A stretch of DNA of 64,000 nt, from assembly GCA_000721375.1 (NCBI GenBank), contig JOGW01000007.1, positions 310,001 to 374,000 of the forward strand, written 5' to 3'. Positions 13,982 to 23,134 of this stretch are shown in pieces. Under the pieces are notes generated by a model, which was not told the DNA's origin, made no database searches, and saw only the letters and a program-made list of their open reading frames with translations. This stretch comes from Streptomyces sp. NRRL B-3428 (lineage in GTDB: Bacteria; Actinomycetota; Actinomycetes; Streptomycetales; Streptomycetaceae). A program made the position numbers and the translations under genes. Numbering within the stretch: position 1 is the stretch's first letter; each line of letters starts with the position of its first letter.

Positions 13982-15376
13982 TCACACCTCGGCGTAGCTG
14001 AGCTGCGGCTTCGGCTCGGCCTCGAGATCGGCATCGGCCGCGGGACCGGCGGCGGCGGCCGGCCTGCGCAGGTATACGGCCCAGGTCACCACCGAGCACA
14101 CCACATAGCAACCGAGGAAGATCACGAAGGCCGCCGTCCCGGTCCCCGCGCTCTGGAAGGACTGCCGGAAGGCCAGGTTGATGCCGAGCCCGCCGATCGC
14201 GCCGACCGCGCCGATCAGACCCATCGAGGCGCCCGAAAGGCGTCGCGCCCAGGCGTCCGCCTCCTCGTTCGCGAGCCCCTTCGCGTAGGCCTTCGCGGTG
14301 AAGATGCCGGGGATCATCTTGTACGTGGACCCGTTGCCCAGGCCGCTGAGCACGAACAGGGCGATGAAGCCGACGAGGAAGACGGGCAGTGACTCCCGTA
14401 CCGAAGCGAAGATCACGACGACGGTCGCGAGCCCCATGGCGACGAAGTTCCACAGGGTGATGCGCGCACCGCCGTGCTTGTCCGCGAGCCGCCCGCCGAC
14501 CGGCCTGATCAGCGAGCCGAGCAGGGGGCCGATGAAGGTCAGCGAGGCGGCCTGCAGCGGGGTGCGGCCGAACTGGGTCTGCAGGACCAGGCCGAACGCG
14601 AAGCTGTAGCCGATGAACGACCCGAACGTGCCGATGTACAGGAACGACATGATCCAGGTGTGCGGATCGCGGACCGCCTCCTTCGCGGCGCCGGTGTCGT
14701 TGCGTACGGCCGCGAGGTTGTCCATCCGCAGGGCGGCGAGCACGGCCGCGAGCACGATCAGCGGGATGTACGCGCCGAGCAGGATGCGCGGGTGGGCGGC
14801 GCCCGCCGTACCGATGACGAGCAGACCGGCCAACTGCACCACGGGGACACCGATGTTGCCGCCGCCCGCGTTCAGACCGAGGGCCCAGCCCTTCTTCCTG
14901 AGCGGGAAGAAGGAGTTGATGTTGGTCATCGAGGAGGCGAAGTTGCCGCCGCCGACGCCGGTCAGCGCGGCCACCAGGACGAACGTCGTGTACGAGGTCC
15001 CCGGCTCCATCACCACGAAGGCGGCGATCGTGGGGATCAGGAGCATGACCGCACTGAAGATCGTCCAGTTGCGCCCGCCGAAGCGCGCCACCGCGAAGGT
15101 GTACGGGACCCGGATGATCGCGCCGACCAGCGTGGCCGTGGCGATCAGGAAGAACTTCCCGGCCGGGTCGATGCCGTACTCGGGGCCCATGAACAGGACC
15201 ATCACCGACCACAGCGTCCAGATCGAGAAGCCGATGTGCTCGCTGAGGACGGAGAAGAGCAGATTGCGCCGGGCGATCCGCTCCCCGGTCTCGTTCCAGA
15301 ACTGCTCGTCCTCCGGGTCCCACTGCTCGATCCAGCGGCCCCCCTTGCGTCCGCTTGTGGCAGCCGGTGCTGTCAT
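13982..15376 (-). CDS. narK: Nitrate/nitrite transporter of the NarK family (MFS)
   Basis: A 464-residue, 12-helix major-facilitator transporter for nitrate uptake or nitrite extrusion. Family features include the glycine-rich nitrate signature around GVGGGNFASSMTNINSFFP and the second repeat around LGNGSTYKMIPGIF (about residue 345). An N-terminal WDPEDEQFWNETG extension is typical of Streptomyces NarK. I chose ATG 15374-15376, preceded by GGAGG at good spacing, over a GTG 18 nt further upstream. It is followed by nnaR. The two form a nitrate-assimilation locus (SCO2959-SCO2958 by synteny), probably under GlnR/NnaR nitrogen control. Confidence 0.92.
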   Translation of the reverse strand: MTAPAATSGRKGGRWIEQWDPEDEQFWNETGERIARRNLLFSVLSEHIGFSIWTLWSVMVLFMGPEYGIDPAGKFFLIATATLVGAIIRVPYTFAVARFGGRNWTIFSAVMLLIPTIAAFVVMEPGTSYTTFVLVAALTGVGGGNFASSMTNINSFFPLRKKGWALGLNAGGGNIGVPVVQLAGLLVIGTAGAAHPRILLGAYIPLIVLAAVLAALRMDNLAAVRNDTGAAKEAVRDPHTWIMSFLYIGTFGSFIGYSFAFGLVLQTQFGRTPLQAASLTFIGPLLGSLIRPVGGRLADKHGGARITLWNFVAMGLATVVVIFASVRESLPVFLVGFIALFVLSGLGNGSTYKMIPGIFTAKAYAKGLANEEADAWARRLSGASMGLIGAVGAIGGLGINLAFRQSFQSAGTGTAAFVIFLGCYVVCSVVTWAVYLRRPAAAAGPAADADLEAEPKPQLSYAEV

Positions 15377-15485
15377 CACGCCTCCACTCCCCACGTCTTC
15401 CGAGTACGGACGACGCTAGGGAGCGGTGATTTCCGGGCGGTGCCCGATCTGATGACCGCGGCGCAACCTTGCTCTCACCCGAGGG
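15377..15485 (-). promoter_or_regulatory. narK upstream region with a weak GlnR-box-like element
   Basis: This 109-nt gap separates narK from the end of the mat-linked acyltransferase gene on the same strand. On the minus strand, GGCAC-n6-GAAAT (about 15430-15446) resembles one half of a GlnR box (GTNAC-n6-GAAAC). A second half cannot be placed confidently. GlnR/NnaR control of narK is known in S. coelicolor; binding here is only inferred. Confidence 0.3.
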
Positions 15486-16916
15486 TCAGCGGCCGTGTGA
15501 GCCGGCTCTGCGTTTCGGAGTGGTCGTCTTGCTCTTCCCACCGTCGGGCCACAGCCTCGGCCTTCGCTTGGCGGCCAGGTCCTCGGCCCAGCCGAAGCAG
15601 GCGATGGCCAGGAAGACCAGCGGCCAGGTCAGCACGAACACCCATGCCTGGTACGTCTCCGTGAAGGCGCCGCTGAGGTCGTGGCCGAAGGCGTCGTAAA
15701 GGAAGGGGAAGTCCCAGACGGGTTCGATGAGCGCCAACGCGGCCTCGATGGCCAGGTTGTGCCAGAGGTAGATCGTCACGGCACGGTTGTTGGCGAGGGT
15801 GACGAGCCTGTCCCAGACGGCGAGTCTGCCCGGCAGCTTCTCCCACGACGGCGAGTACGTGAGCAGGATGGCGACCGCACCGAGCGACCAGACGGCGTTG
15901 GCCAGCGGCGCCTCGTCGAGGCTCGTGCCGAAGCCGGCACCGCGGGTGTACAGGAAGAGGGCGCCGGCCATGGCGAAGGCGGCGACGGAGACCAGGAGAT
16001 AGCGCGGTACGCGCTTGAGCGTCCCGTCGTTGTGCGCGAAACCGAGCATCCAGCAGGCCGCGTAGACGCCGAAGTCGGAGACCGAGTTGCCCAGTTCGCC
16101 GGGGATGGCGAGCCAGCGCTCCGTCACCGCGACGAGCACCAGCGGTGCGAGCAGGGTGGGCACGGGCCATCTACGGAACAGCGCGAGCAGCAGCGGCGAG
16201 AGCACGACGAGCCAGACGTAGGTCCGCACGTACCAGAGGACTTCCACGGCATCCATCAGCCACGACGACTCCAGGAGGCCGCCGGGGAAGCCCGCCTGCT
16301 CCGGGAAGGGCGGGGCGCCGAAGGGCACGACGAAGTTCAGCATCGAGGCCCAGCCGGCCGGGCCGCCGTCCTCGCCCGGGTCCCAGCCGTACATCAGGCC
16401 GAGCGGGACGACGGTCACGGCGAACAGCCACAGCGGCGGCAGCAGCCTGCGCATCCGGCCCCTGACCACGCCGAGCGCCGGACGGGAGAGCGAACGGGCC
16501 ATCAGCGACCCGGCCAGCGCGAACATCACGCCCATGGAGGGGAAGACGAGCGGCAGCCACCACCAGTCGAAGGTGTGGAAGAGCACCACGCGCAAGAGCG
16601 CGACGGCCCGGAGCAGGTCCAGATAGCGGTCGCGGACGGGCCGCCTGGGCGCCTCGGGGGCCGCGTGGGCCGCGTGGGCCGCGGATGCGGGCTCCCCCGG
16701 CGCCGAGGGCTGCTGCGGTGCCGAGGGCTGCTGGGGTGCCTGCGCCCAGTCCGTCCGCGCCTGCTGCGGAGCCCGGCTCTGCTGCCGTCCTTCCGCGACC
16801 CAGGCCGGCTGCGGCTCCTGCCCCCAAGTGGCCCGCTGCTCGGGCACCGCGTGCGCGGGCCGGCCGGCCTCGTCCGACGGGCCGGTCCCCGACGGGTCGT
16901 AGCGGTGCGAGCTCAT
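15486..16916 (-). CDS. Acyltransferase family 3 membrane protein linked to the mat operon
   Basis: A 476-residue integral membrane O-acyltransferase. An N-terminal cytoplasmic tail of about 115 residues is rich in Q, A and P with tandem QQPSAP units. The acyltransferase-3 core begins at RDRYLDLLRAVALLRVVLFHTFDWWW, with the family's conserved histidine (VVLFH) and about ten membrane helices. A later conserved stretch is NNRAVTIYLWHN. The start ATG 16914-16916 overlaps the matB stop (ATGA), so the protein is translationally coupled to the glycosyltransferase. I infer that it O-acylates the extracellular poly-GlcNAc-type polymer made by MatAB. The exact acyl group is unknown. By synteny it is SCO2961. 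Confidence 0.82.
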   Translation of the reverse strand: MSSHRYDPSGTGPSDEAGRPAHAVPEQRATWGQEPQPAWVAEGRQQSRAPQQARTDWAQAPQQPSAPQQPSAPGEPASAAHAAHAAPEAPRRPVRDRYLDLLRAVALLRVVLFHTFDWWWLPLVFPSMGVMFALAGSLMARSLSRPALGVVRGRMRRLLPPLWLFAVTVVPLGLMYGWDPGEDGGPAGWASMLNFVVPFGAPPFPEQAGFPGGLLESSWLMDAVEVLWYVRTYVWLVVLSPLLLALFRRWPVPTLLAPLVLVAVTERWLAIPGELGNSVSDFGVYAACWMLGFAHNDGTLKRVPRYLLVSVAAFAMAGALFLYTRGAGFGTSLDEAPLANAVWSLGAVAILLTYSPSWEKLPGRLAVWDRLVTLANNRAVTIYLWHNLAIEAALALIEPVWDFPFLYDAFGHDLSGAFTETYQAWVFVLTWPLVFLAIACFGWAEDLAAKRRPRLWPDGGKSKTTTPKRRAGSHGR

Positions 16917-19075
16917 CCCACGGGCCTCCGGTCCCCGTGGCGCGGCTGCGTCGGGATACCGGGCGCGGATCCCAGCACTCCGGTACGCCGCAGCTTCTGC
17001 CAGCGCAGCCGGCCGCCGGTCAGGGCGGTGATCCAGGACTGGAGCAGGACGACGTACATCAACTGCCGGTAGAGGATCTGCTGCAGGGGCAGCGAGATCA
17101 GATGCGTCATCTTCTCCCGGTCGAGCCGGAAGGCGTACGCGGCACAGACGGCCTGGACGGCCAGGACACCCAGCCACGCGATGATCGTGTTCTGCGTGGG
17201 GCCGAAGACGAGTCCGTACAGCAGAAAGACGTCGATCAGGGGCGCGAGCAGCGGCGCGAGCACCATGAACAGCGAGACCAGCGGCAGACCGACCCGTCCG
17301 AAGCGCCCCGACGCACCGCTCTCGACGAAGGAGCGCTTGTGCTTCCAGATGGCCTGCATCGTGCCGTACGACCAGCGGTAGCGCTGCGACCAGAGCTGCT
17401 GCACCGTCTCGGGGGCCTCGGTCCACGCGCGGGCGTTCTCCGCGTACACCACCCGCCAGCCGTCGCGGTGCAGGGCCATCGTGATGTCGGTGTCCTCGGC
17501 GAGCGTGTCGTCGCTCATCCCGCCGACCCGCTCCAACGCGCTGCGCCGGAAGGCTCCGACCGCGCCGGGGATGGTGGGCATACAGCGCAGGAGGTCGTAC
17601 ATCCTGCGGTCGAGGTTGAAGCCCATCACGTACTCGATGTGCTGCCAGGCGCCGATCAGCGAGTCCTTGTTGCCGACCTTGGCGTTGCCCGCGACGGCGC
17701 CCACGCGCGGATCGCCGAAGGGCTGCACGAGCTCGCGGACCGTGGACGGCTCGAAGACGGTGTCGCCGTCCATCATCACGATCAGGTCGTAACGGGCGTT
17801 GGCCACACCGCGGTTGAGCGCGGCGGGCTTGCCGCCGTTGTGCTGCCGTATGACCCGAACTCCCGGCAGACGCAAGGACTCCACGAGGCGCGCGGTGCCG
17901 TCGGTGGAGCCGTCGTCGATCACGATCACCTCGATGGGATGATCGCTGCTCATCAGTGAACGCACGGTGTTCTCGATGCACTTGGCCTCGTTGTACGCGG
18001 GCACGAGCACCGAGACCGGTTCGTAGACAGGTGGTCCCCACCGGAAGCCCGGGCGTCGGGTGCGCCGCGCGTGCACTCCGGAGAGCAGCAGCATCAGGAC
18101 GAAGCGGCCGATCACCAGGACACCGATCACCGCGAGGCCGACGACCAGCACGGACGTCACCTGCTCCGAGGCCTGTACGGCGTAGACGAACGCCTTGCCC
18201 TTCCACAGATCGAGCCCGGTCACCGGCGTATGGGCGCTCTGCACTCCGAGCGCACCCGTCAGATGCGTGAAGTCATAGCCCTTGGCCTGCAGTTGGGGGA
18301 TGAAGCGGTCCAGCGCGGCCACCGTCTGCGAGCGGTCGCCGCCGGAGTCGTGCATCAGCACGATCGCGCCCTTGCCGCCCTTCGGCGTGGCCCGCTCGAT
18401 GATGGCGTCGGCGCCGGGGCGCTTCCAGTCCTCACTGTCGGTGTTGTTGACGACGGTGATGTAGCCGCGGGAGCCGATGTACTCGGTGACCGGCCAGGAC
18501 TTGTTGTCGAAGGCGTCGTTGAACGAGGAGTACGGCGGGCGGAACAGCGTCGTACGGACGCCCGCCGAGCCCGCGAGCGTGAGCTGGTTCTGCGAGAGCT
18601 CCCAGTCGATACGCCTCTTCGACTGGTACGAGAGGTCGGGGTGGTTGAAGGTGTGCAGACCGACCTCGTGCCCCTCGTCGACCATCCGCCGCACCAGGTC
18701 CGGGTGGCGCGAGGCCATGGTGCCGGTGACGAAGAAGACGGCATGCGCGTCGTGCGCCTTCAGGACGTCGAGCACCTTGGGCGTCCAGACCGGGTCGGGG
18801 CCGTCGTCGAAGGTCAGGACGAGCTTCTTGCGCGGGACTTCGCGGGTGGTGAGCTGGCCGCCGCGCGAGTCGATGACCGGTCCGCCGTCGAGCACGCGGT
18901 GCGGCACCTGGTCGGTGGGCGCGGGCGGGCGAACCCGGTGGTCGGCGAGGATCTCGCTGTGCACGTAGCCGCGCAGCATCAGCATCGCGAGCAGCGCGAC
19001 CAGGAAGAGCAGCGGCAGCAGATACCGCATCGGCAGCCTGCGGCGGCGTGCCGTGCGGGAGGTACGGGGGCTCAT
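16913..19075 (-). CDS. matB: MatB: polysaccharide deacetylase fused to GT2 polysaccharide synthase
   Basis: A 720-residue bifunctional membrane protein. After a first membrane helix (residues 17-35), an extracytoplasmic NodB deacetylase domain has LTFDDGPD (87-94, catalytic and metal aspartates), the metal histidines of HTFNHPD (H141, H145) and RPPYSSFND near 179. A second helix pair (303-333) leads to a cytoplasmic processive GT2 domain with DDGS (387-390), the DGD metal motif (436-438), EDTD (527-530) and QRYRW (564-568), followed by three or four C-terminal helices. This is the PgaC-plus-PgaB arrangement in one chain. In Streptomyces, MatAB makes a poly-beta-1,6-GlcNAc-like polymer needed for hyphal aggregation. 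It overlaps both neighbours by 4 nt. Confidence 0.9.
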   Translation of the reverse strand: MSPRTSRTARRRRLPMRYLLPLLFLVALLAMLMLRGYVHSEILADHRVRPPAPTDQVPHRVLDGGPVIDSRGGQLTTREVPRKKLVLTFDDGPDPVWTPKVLDVLKAHDAHAVFFVTGTMASRHPDLVRRMVDEGHEVGLHTFNHPDLSYQSKRRIDWELSQNQLTLAGSAGVRTTLFRPPYSSFNDAFDNKSWPVTEYIGSRGYITVVNNTDSEDWKRPGADAIIERATPKGGKGAIVLMHDSGGDRSQTVAALDRFIPQLQAKGYDFTHLTGALGVQSAHTPVTGLDLWKGKAFVYAVQASEQVTSVLVVGLAVIGVLVIGRFVLMLLLSGVHARRTRRPGFRWGPPVYEPVSVLVPAYNEAKCIENTVRSLMSSDHPIEVIVIDDGSTDGTARLVESLRLPGVRVIRQHNGGKPAALNRGVANARYDLIVMMDGDTVFEPSTVRELVQPFGDPRVGAVAGNAKVGNKDSLIGAWQHIEYVMGFNLDRRMYDLLRCMPTIPGAVGAFRRSALERVGGMSDDTLAEDTDITMALHRDGWRVVYAENARAWTEAPETVQQLWSQRYRWSYGTMQAIWKHKRSFVESGASGRFGRVGLPLVSLFMVLAPLLAPLIDVFLLYGLVFGPTQNTIIAWLGVLAVQAVCAAYAFRLDREKMTHLISLPLQQILYRQLMYVVLLQSWITALTGGRLRWQKLRRTGVLGSAPGIPTQPRHGDRRPVG

Positions 19076-19779
19076 AGGGCGGCGCCTGCCAGGAGAACGA
19101 GGATGTCGGACGGCGAACCGACGGAGACCGGCTGCTGGCCGGTGCCGCCGACCACACCACCCGGCGGGTCGGCGGTGCCGCTCGGATCCGGGGTCGGCTC
19201 GGTGGAACTCGGCGGGTCGGGGTCGGGCTGCGACGCGCTCGGGTCGGGTCCGGGGGTGCTGGGATCCGGGTCCGGATCGGGGTTGCCACCCGTCGGCTTC
19301 CCGGAGGGCTCGACCGGCTTGGACGCGCTGCCCGAGGGGTCCGGATCGCTCGTGGCCCCGTTGGACGGCGTGGGGTTCTGGGTACCGGTGGCGCTCTGTC
19401 CGGGGCCGGGTGTCGCACCCGTGCTGGAGGTGGCGCTGCCGGGACCGGTGGGTGAGGGATCGGGCTTCACCTTGCCGGCCGGCTTGTCGTCGGCGCCGAG
19501 ACCCGGCATCCAGGGTGCGTCCGAATTACCCGAGGCGAGCGTGCTGATGAGCACCACTGCGTACACCGCACAGACGACGCCCATGATCCAGCCGATACGG
19601 CGGACTCTTCGGCCACGGCTGCCGGACTCGTCGACGAACACCGGCTTGTCGGACGGATCGGGACGGTCCCCGGCCGTGAGCTCGCCGCCCATGAGACGGC
19701 CGATGCCGTCGATCTGGACTGTGACCTCGTTCGGGTCATGCGTATGCCCGGGCTGGGCATCTTCCCGCCAATTCTCCAC
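19072..19779 (-). CDS. matA: MatA: membrane-anchored proline-rich accessory protein of the aggregation locus
   Basis: A protein of about 235 residues with one membrane helix (IGWIMGVVCAVYAVVLIST) and a basic cytoplasmic flank SRGRRVRRIG. The long extracytoplasmic tail is rich in Pro, Asp, Ser, Thr and Gly (repeats such as PDPDPDP and TPDPSG). It ends in a short hydrophobic stretch. The start is uncertain: I use the GTG at 19777-19779 (ENWREDAQ...), while an in-frame GTG at 19818 gives 13 more residues and neither has a clear ribosome site. Its stop overlaps the matB start (ATGA). By synteny this is matA, required with matB for pellet formation. The molecular role is unknown. Confidence 0.75.
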   Translation of the reverse strand: MENWREDAQPGHTHDPNEVTVQIDGIGRLMGGELTAGDRPDPSDKPVFVDESGSRGRRVRRIGWIMGVVCAVYAVVLISTLASGNSDAPWMPGLGADDKPAGKVKPDPSPTGPGSATSSTGATPGPGQSATGTQNPTPSNGATSDPDPSGSASKPVEPSGKPTGGNPDPDPDPSTPGPDPSASQPDPDPPSSTEPTPDPSGTADPPGGVVGGTGQQPVSVGSPSDILVLLAGAAL

Positions 19780-20225
19780 TGCTGTACGCCTATTCCCCCA
19801 AGGAACCGGCGGGCGCACGCGAGACAGGGCACTCGCTACCGGACCGGGCCCCCACCCGGACGGCGCGCCCCCCTCATCACTCCGCGCTCGTATGACAAAG
19901 GTAGCGCAGAGGAGTCACCACTCGCCGGTTCCGGCCAATTCCGGCACGGGGCTCCTGTCCCGCACCGCTGCACGTCGCTCGCACCGTGGGGGACATGTCC
20001 GCACCTGGGAGCGGTTCCACACAGGGGTGAGAATTTCCCCATACGGGTCGGAGGGCTCTCCTGCGGCGCGTATCACCTCCTGTGGCACGCTTCCTGACGG
20101 ACCGTCCGACCTCGGTGCCGCTGCCGCCGGCGTCCGCCGGGGGCAGGGGGCGGGCACCGTCGGCGAGCAACTCCACGTCCGTTTTCCGCCAGCACGGGAC
20201 TCACCCGACGGCGGAAGCTGGATTC
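19780..20225. other. Divergent intergenic region upstream of matA
   Basis: About 445 nt separate matA (minus) and the DUF1203 gene (plus). On the minus strand, TACCTT near 19900 could be a -10 box for the mat operon, without a convincing -35. A GC-rich stretch at 20120-20160 (GCCGCTGCCGCCGGCGTCCG type) precedes the plus-strand gene. I see no conserved ORF or RNA motif. Short frames crossing it read as unconserved, proline- and arginine-rich translations. Confidence 0.4.
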
Positions 20226-20732
20226 ATGACTACGAGCTACGAGGTCCGGGCCATCACTCCGGTCGTCCTGAAGGAACTCCTCGACCGGGACGACGCAGGA
20301 CACACCCGCGAACCCGTCACCGACACGGAGGGCGGGGCCCCGCTGCGCTGCTGCCTGCGCCGCAGCACACCCGGCGAACGCATCGCGCTCGTCTCGTACG
20401 CACCCCTGCGCCGCTGGGCCGCGGAGACGGGAACGGATCCCGGTCCTTATGACGAATGCGGCCCGGTCTTCATCCACGCCGAGGGCTGCGACACCCGGTC
20501 CGACGACGCCGACTACCCTGCCGCCCTGCACGGCCCCCGCCGCGTACTGCGCGCATACGACGCCGCGGGCCACATTCTGGGCGGCCGTTTCCTGGAACTC
20601 CCCCGTGAGCGTTTCACCGAAGTGGGACAGGCCATCGACGAGATGTTCGCCGAACCGGAAGTGGCCCTCATCCATGTACGGGCCGTGGAATTCGGCTGCT
20701 TCTTCATGGAGGTACGCCGCAGGTCGGCCTGA
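20226..20732 (+). CDS. DUF1203-domain protein
   Basis: A 168-residue soluble protein of the DUF1203 family. Typical features are the N-terminal YEVRAITP, RCCLRRSTPGERIALVSYAP (about residues 40-60), GPVFIHAEGC (about 78-88) and the C-terminal IHVRAVEFGCFFMEVRR. The paired cysteines and histidine (CCL, HAEGC, CFF) could bind a metal, but no activity is established for the family. The start ATG is 20226; an in-frame extension to 20082 is unconserved. It is convergent with the tmRNA gene and shares a long terminator with it. Confidence 0.82.
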   Translation: MTTSYEVRAITPVVLKELLDRDDAGHTREPVTDTEGGAPLRCCLRRSTPGERIALVSYAPLRRWAAETGTDPGPYDECGPVFIHAEGCDTRSDDADYPAALHGPRRVLRAYDAAGHILGGRFLELPRERFTEVGQAIDEMFAEPEVALIHVRAVEFGCFFMEVRRRSA

Positions 20733-20772
20733 GGCGTTGCCTCTGACGCATTGACGCAGATCGACGCAGAAA

Positions 20773-20808
20773 GCCCCCGGCCCGACGAGTACTCGTCGGG
20801 CCGGGGGC
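20773..20808. terminator. Bidirectional terminator between the DUF1203 and tmRNA genes
   Basis: An 18-bp arm GCCCCCGGCCCGACGAGT (20773-20790) is directly followed by its exact complement (20791-20808), giving a stem with a minimal loop. On the minus strand it is followed by TTTCTG and begins 12 nt after the tmRNA 3' end. Confidence 0.9.
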
Positions 20809-20819
20809 CACACATGGGG

Positions 20820-21207
20820 TGGTGGAGATGGCGGGAATCGAACCCGCGTCCAACGGTGCTGAATCAGGGCTTCTCCGTGTGCAGTTCGCTGTGATTTTCT
20901 CGGCCCCGGTGATCACGCGAACAAGTCGCCGACGGGCCCAGTCACTGTTTGATTTCCTCTTTCACCCCGTGACCGGGTGAAAGAGTTTAGTTCCCTAGAT
21001 TATGCCAGGATCCGGGTCGGGAACTTCCCCGGGCTGACACCCTTTTAGGGTCCTTCAGTCGCTGTTATTAGGCAGCGAGGGCGAAGGACTGGGAATCGCT
21101 CTTGGTGTTGGCGATTATTGGTTGCGACATATGGTTTACGAGATCATTGTCGCTTCCTCGACACGCTTCCCCTGCTTCGACATCCGCTGTCGAAACCGAT
21201 CATCCCC
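20820..21207 (-). ncRNA. ssrA: Transfer-messenger RNA (tmRNA, 10Sa RNA)
   Basis: A 388-nt RNA that rescues stalled ribosomes by trans-translation together with SmpB. The 5' end GGGGATGATCGGTTTCGACA (from 21207 downwards) pairs as an acceptor stem with the 3' end CATCTCCACCA (20830-20820), and CCA is encoded. The T-arm is GCGGG-TTCGATT-CCCGC. The tag reading frame begins at the resume codon GCC (21112-21110) and reads A-NTKSDSQSFALAA, then TAA TAA (21070-21065). The C-terminal ALAA is the canonical ClpXP/ClpAP degradation signal. Several pseudoknot stems are visible, for example CTTTCACCCGGTCACGGGGTGAAAG near 20963-20990. It lies 146 nt downstream of smpB, its protein partner. Confidence 0.97.
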
Positions 21208-21353
21208 ATGTTGATTTTTCAAAGTGGATCCGAGGATCCGGGCCGGATCCGGAGATCCGCACACCTTCTGCGTGGTGCAAGACCCATCGTACGTGACCAG
21301 CGCCTGGCGAGGCCAACTTATTTCCGGTGCGGGTGACGCTCCGGGGCCGGGCG

Positions 21354-21890
21354 CTACCCCCGCTCCCTGACCTTCGCCGCGGACATCGCACGGTCCGCCT
21401 CGCGCCGGTCCTGCTTCTCCCTGAGGGTCTGGCGCTTGTCGTACTCCTTCTTGCCCTTCGCGAGCGCGATCTCGACCTTCGCGCGGCCGCCCTTGAAGTA
21501 CAGGACCAGCGGCACGATCGTGTGCCCCGTCTCCTGCAGCTTCGACGCCAGCTTGTCGATCTCGGCGCGGTGCATCAGCAGCTTGCGCTTGCGGCGCGCG
21601 GCGTGGTTGGTCCAGGTGCCCTGGGCGTACTCGGGTACGTGCACGTTGTGCAGCCACGCCTCGTGGTCGTCGATCTGCACGAAGCCGTCCACGAGCGAGG
21701 CGCGCCCCTGGCGCAGGGACTTCACCTCGGTGCCGGTGAGCACGAGCCCGCACTCGTAGGTGTCGAGGATGAGGTAGTCGTGCCGCGCCTTCTTGTTCTG
21801 GGCGACGAGCTTGCGCTCGGGCGCCTTGTCCTTGGCGGCGGCCTTCTCCGACTTACGGGTTTCTTTCATCTTGGCCATAGTGCTGGCCAT
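21354..21890 (-). CDS. smpB: SsrA-binding protein SmpB
   Basis: A small OB-fold RNA-binding protein that delivers tmRNA to stalled ribosomes. The core (about residues 27-160) has [40 protein letters not shown], then [14 protein letters not shown], and [13 protein letters not shown] strands followed by a lysine-rich tail ([20 protein letters not shown]) that enters the empty mRNA channel. With ATG 21890 it has 178 residues; ATG 21878 (four codons in) is equally possible, since no clear ribosome site precedes either. The N-terminal [16 protein letters not shown] extension is longer than in most SmpB proteins. The start is 7 nt after the S41 protease stop, so the two are co-transcribed. Confidence 0.95.
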   Translation of the reverse strand: MASTMAKMKETRKSEKAAAKDKAPERKLVAQNKKARHDYLILDTYECGLVLTGTEVKSLRQGRASLVDGFVQIDDHEAWLHNVHVPEYAQGTWTNHAARRKRKLLMHRAEIDKLASKLQETGHTIVPLVLYFKGGRAKVEIALAKGKKEYDKRQTLREKQDRREADRAMSAAKVRERG

Positions 21891-21897
21891 TTTCGCA

Positions 21898-23067
21898 CTA
21901 CGAGGGGGGTCCGAGGCCACTCAATACTGTGCGGGCCCTCGACTCGGCGTCCTCGTCCACGCTCAGGTCCGGGGTGATGCCACGGCCGTCGACACCGCGC
22001 CCCGACGGAGTGCGGTAGTGGCCGACGGTCAGCTCGGCCACGGAGCCGTCGGGCAGCTCGGTCGGCATCTGGACCGAGCCCTTGCCGAAGGTGCGCGAAC
22101 CCACCACGACCGCGCGGCCGCGGTCCTGCAGGGCGCCGGCCAGCAGCTCGGCAGCGCTCATCGTGCCGCCGTCCACGAGCACGACCAGGGGTCTGGAGGT
22201 CTCACCGCCGCGGACCGCGTGCAGGGCGCGCTGCTCGCCTCGTACGTCGTACGTGGCGACCAGGCCGCCGTCGAGGAAGGCGGAGGCGGCGTCCACGGCC
22301 TCGCTGACCAGACCGCCGGAATTGCCGCGCAGGTCGAGCAGAATGCCCTGCCCCGCGGGCGCGGAGCGGACCGCCTTCTGCACCTCGGCGCCGGAGCCCT
22401 TGGTGAAGGAGGCGACCTTCACCAGACGGGTGCCGTCCGCGCCGCTGCCGAATTCCCGGACCGAGACCGTCTGCTTGGCGAGCGTGGCGCGGTGCAGCAC
22501 GCTGTTCCAGCGGTGCTTGCCGCGCTGCAGCCCCAACGTGATCTCGCTGCCGGGGCCCGCGTCGTCCGCGCCGCGCAGCAGCCGTACGACCTCGGAGACC
22601 GAGCGGCCGTCCACGCGCTGCCCGTCGATGGACCTCAGCCGGTCGCCCGCGGTGATGCCGGCCGCCTCGGCGGGGCCGCCGCGCTGCACCGCGGCCACTT
22701 CGATACGTCCCTTGGAGTCGCGCCGCGTCCACAGGCCCACGCCCGTGTACTCGCCGTCGAGGGCCTGCTCGAACTCCTCGTACTCCCGCCTGTCGTAGAC
22801 CTGACCCCAGCGGTCGCCGCTGCGGCTGACGGCCTCCTGCGCGGCGTCCGTGGGCGACTTGCCGTCGGCCATCGCCTCGGCGGCGGCCTCGGTGACGTCC
22901 TCGGCCACGGGGGTGGAACGCGACGGCGGCTTCGGCGACTTGGGCGGCTCGGAGCCGAAGGATCCGGTGGCGGCGCCGGCGGCGAGCACGCTCGCGAAGA
23001 GAAACGTCAGGGCCACCCCGCGGCGAACGCTGCGGGGCCTCTTGTAGAGGCTCTCGGGGCCCGACAT
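21898..23067 (-). CDS. S41-family PDZ serine protease (CtpA-like)
   Basis: A 389-residue carboxy-terminal-processing-type protease, membrane-anchored or secreted. An uncleaved signal or membrane segment ([17 protein letters not shown], residues 19-35) follows a basic head. A PDZ domain spans about residues 100-185 ([23 protein letters not shown]). The S41 catalytic domain has LDLRGNSGG (244-252), nucleophile Ser304 in [14 protein letters not shown], and general base Lys329 in RTFGKGSVQ. Its substrate in the envelope is unknown. On the minus strand TAGACT lies 7 nt before the ATG, which could be a -10 box for a leaderless transcript. A hairpin separates it from ftsX. It is upstream of smpB. 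Confidence 0.9.
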   Translation of the reverse strand: MSGPESLYKRPRSVRRGVALTFLFASVLAAGAATGSFGSEPPKSPKPPSRSTPVAEDVTEAAAEAMADGKSPTDAAQEAVSRSGDRWGQVYDRREYEEFEQALDGEYTGVGLWTRRDSKGRIEVAAVQRGGPAEAAGITAGDRLRSIDGQRVDGRSVSEVVRLLRGADDAGPGSEITLGLQRGKHRWNSVLHRATLAKQTVSVREFGSGADGTRLVKVASFTKGSGAEVQKAVRSAPAGQGILLDLRGNSGGLVSEAVDAASAFLDGGLVATYDVRGEQRALHAVRGGETSRPLVVLVDGGTMSAAELLAGALQDRGRAVVVGSRTFGKGSVQMPTELPDGSVAELTVGHYRTPSGRGVDGRGITPDLSVDEDAESRARTVLSGLGPPS

Positions 23068-23088
23068 GTCGGTGAGTCTAGGACAACG

Positions 23089-23126
23089 CAGGGCGCCGTA
23101 CGGGAGGTTGACCGTACGGCGCCCTG
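23089..23126 (-). terminator. Hairpin between ftsX and the S41 protease gene
   Basis: A 15-bp perfect inverted repeat CAGGGCGCCGTACGG (23089-23103) / complement (23112-23126) with an 8-nt loop starts 8 nt after the ftsX stop on the minus strand. It probably ends the ftsEX transcript, wholly or in part. Confidence 0.8.
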
Positions 23127-23134
23127 GACATGTG

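Noticed and set aside
13431..15323. A 630-codon minus-strand open frame across narK and nnaR
   Set aside because: It is a shadow frame of GC-rich DNA. The translation is Arg/Gly/Ala-rich without domains, while the other frame encodes a complete NarK and NnaR.
15486..18206. A single 906-codon frame joining matB antisense sequence to the acyltransferase
   Set aside because: Only the part up to 16916 is the conserved acyltransferase. The upstream part is an out-of-frame reading of matB, and the true junction is an ATGA overlap.
20820..20900. A tRNA gene (GGTTCGATTCCCGCC T-arm and CCA)
   Set aside because: There is no D- or anticodon arm in place. The sequence is the 3' tRNA-like part of tmRNA whose 5' half lies at 21207.
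20800..21210. Integration site of a mobile element at the ssrA 3' end
   Set aside because: ssrA 3' ends are common att sites, but no integrase, no duplicated 3' end and no foreign genes are present; the terminator follows directly.
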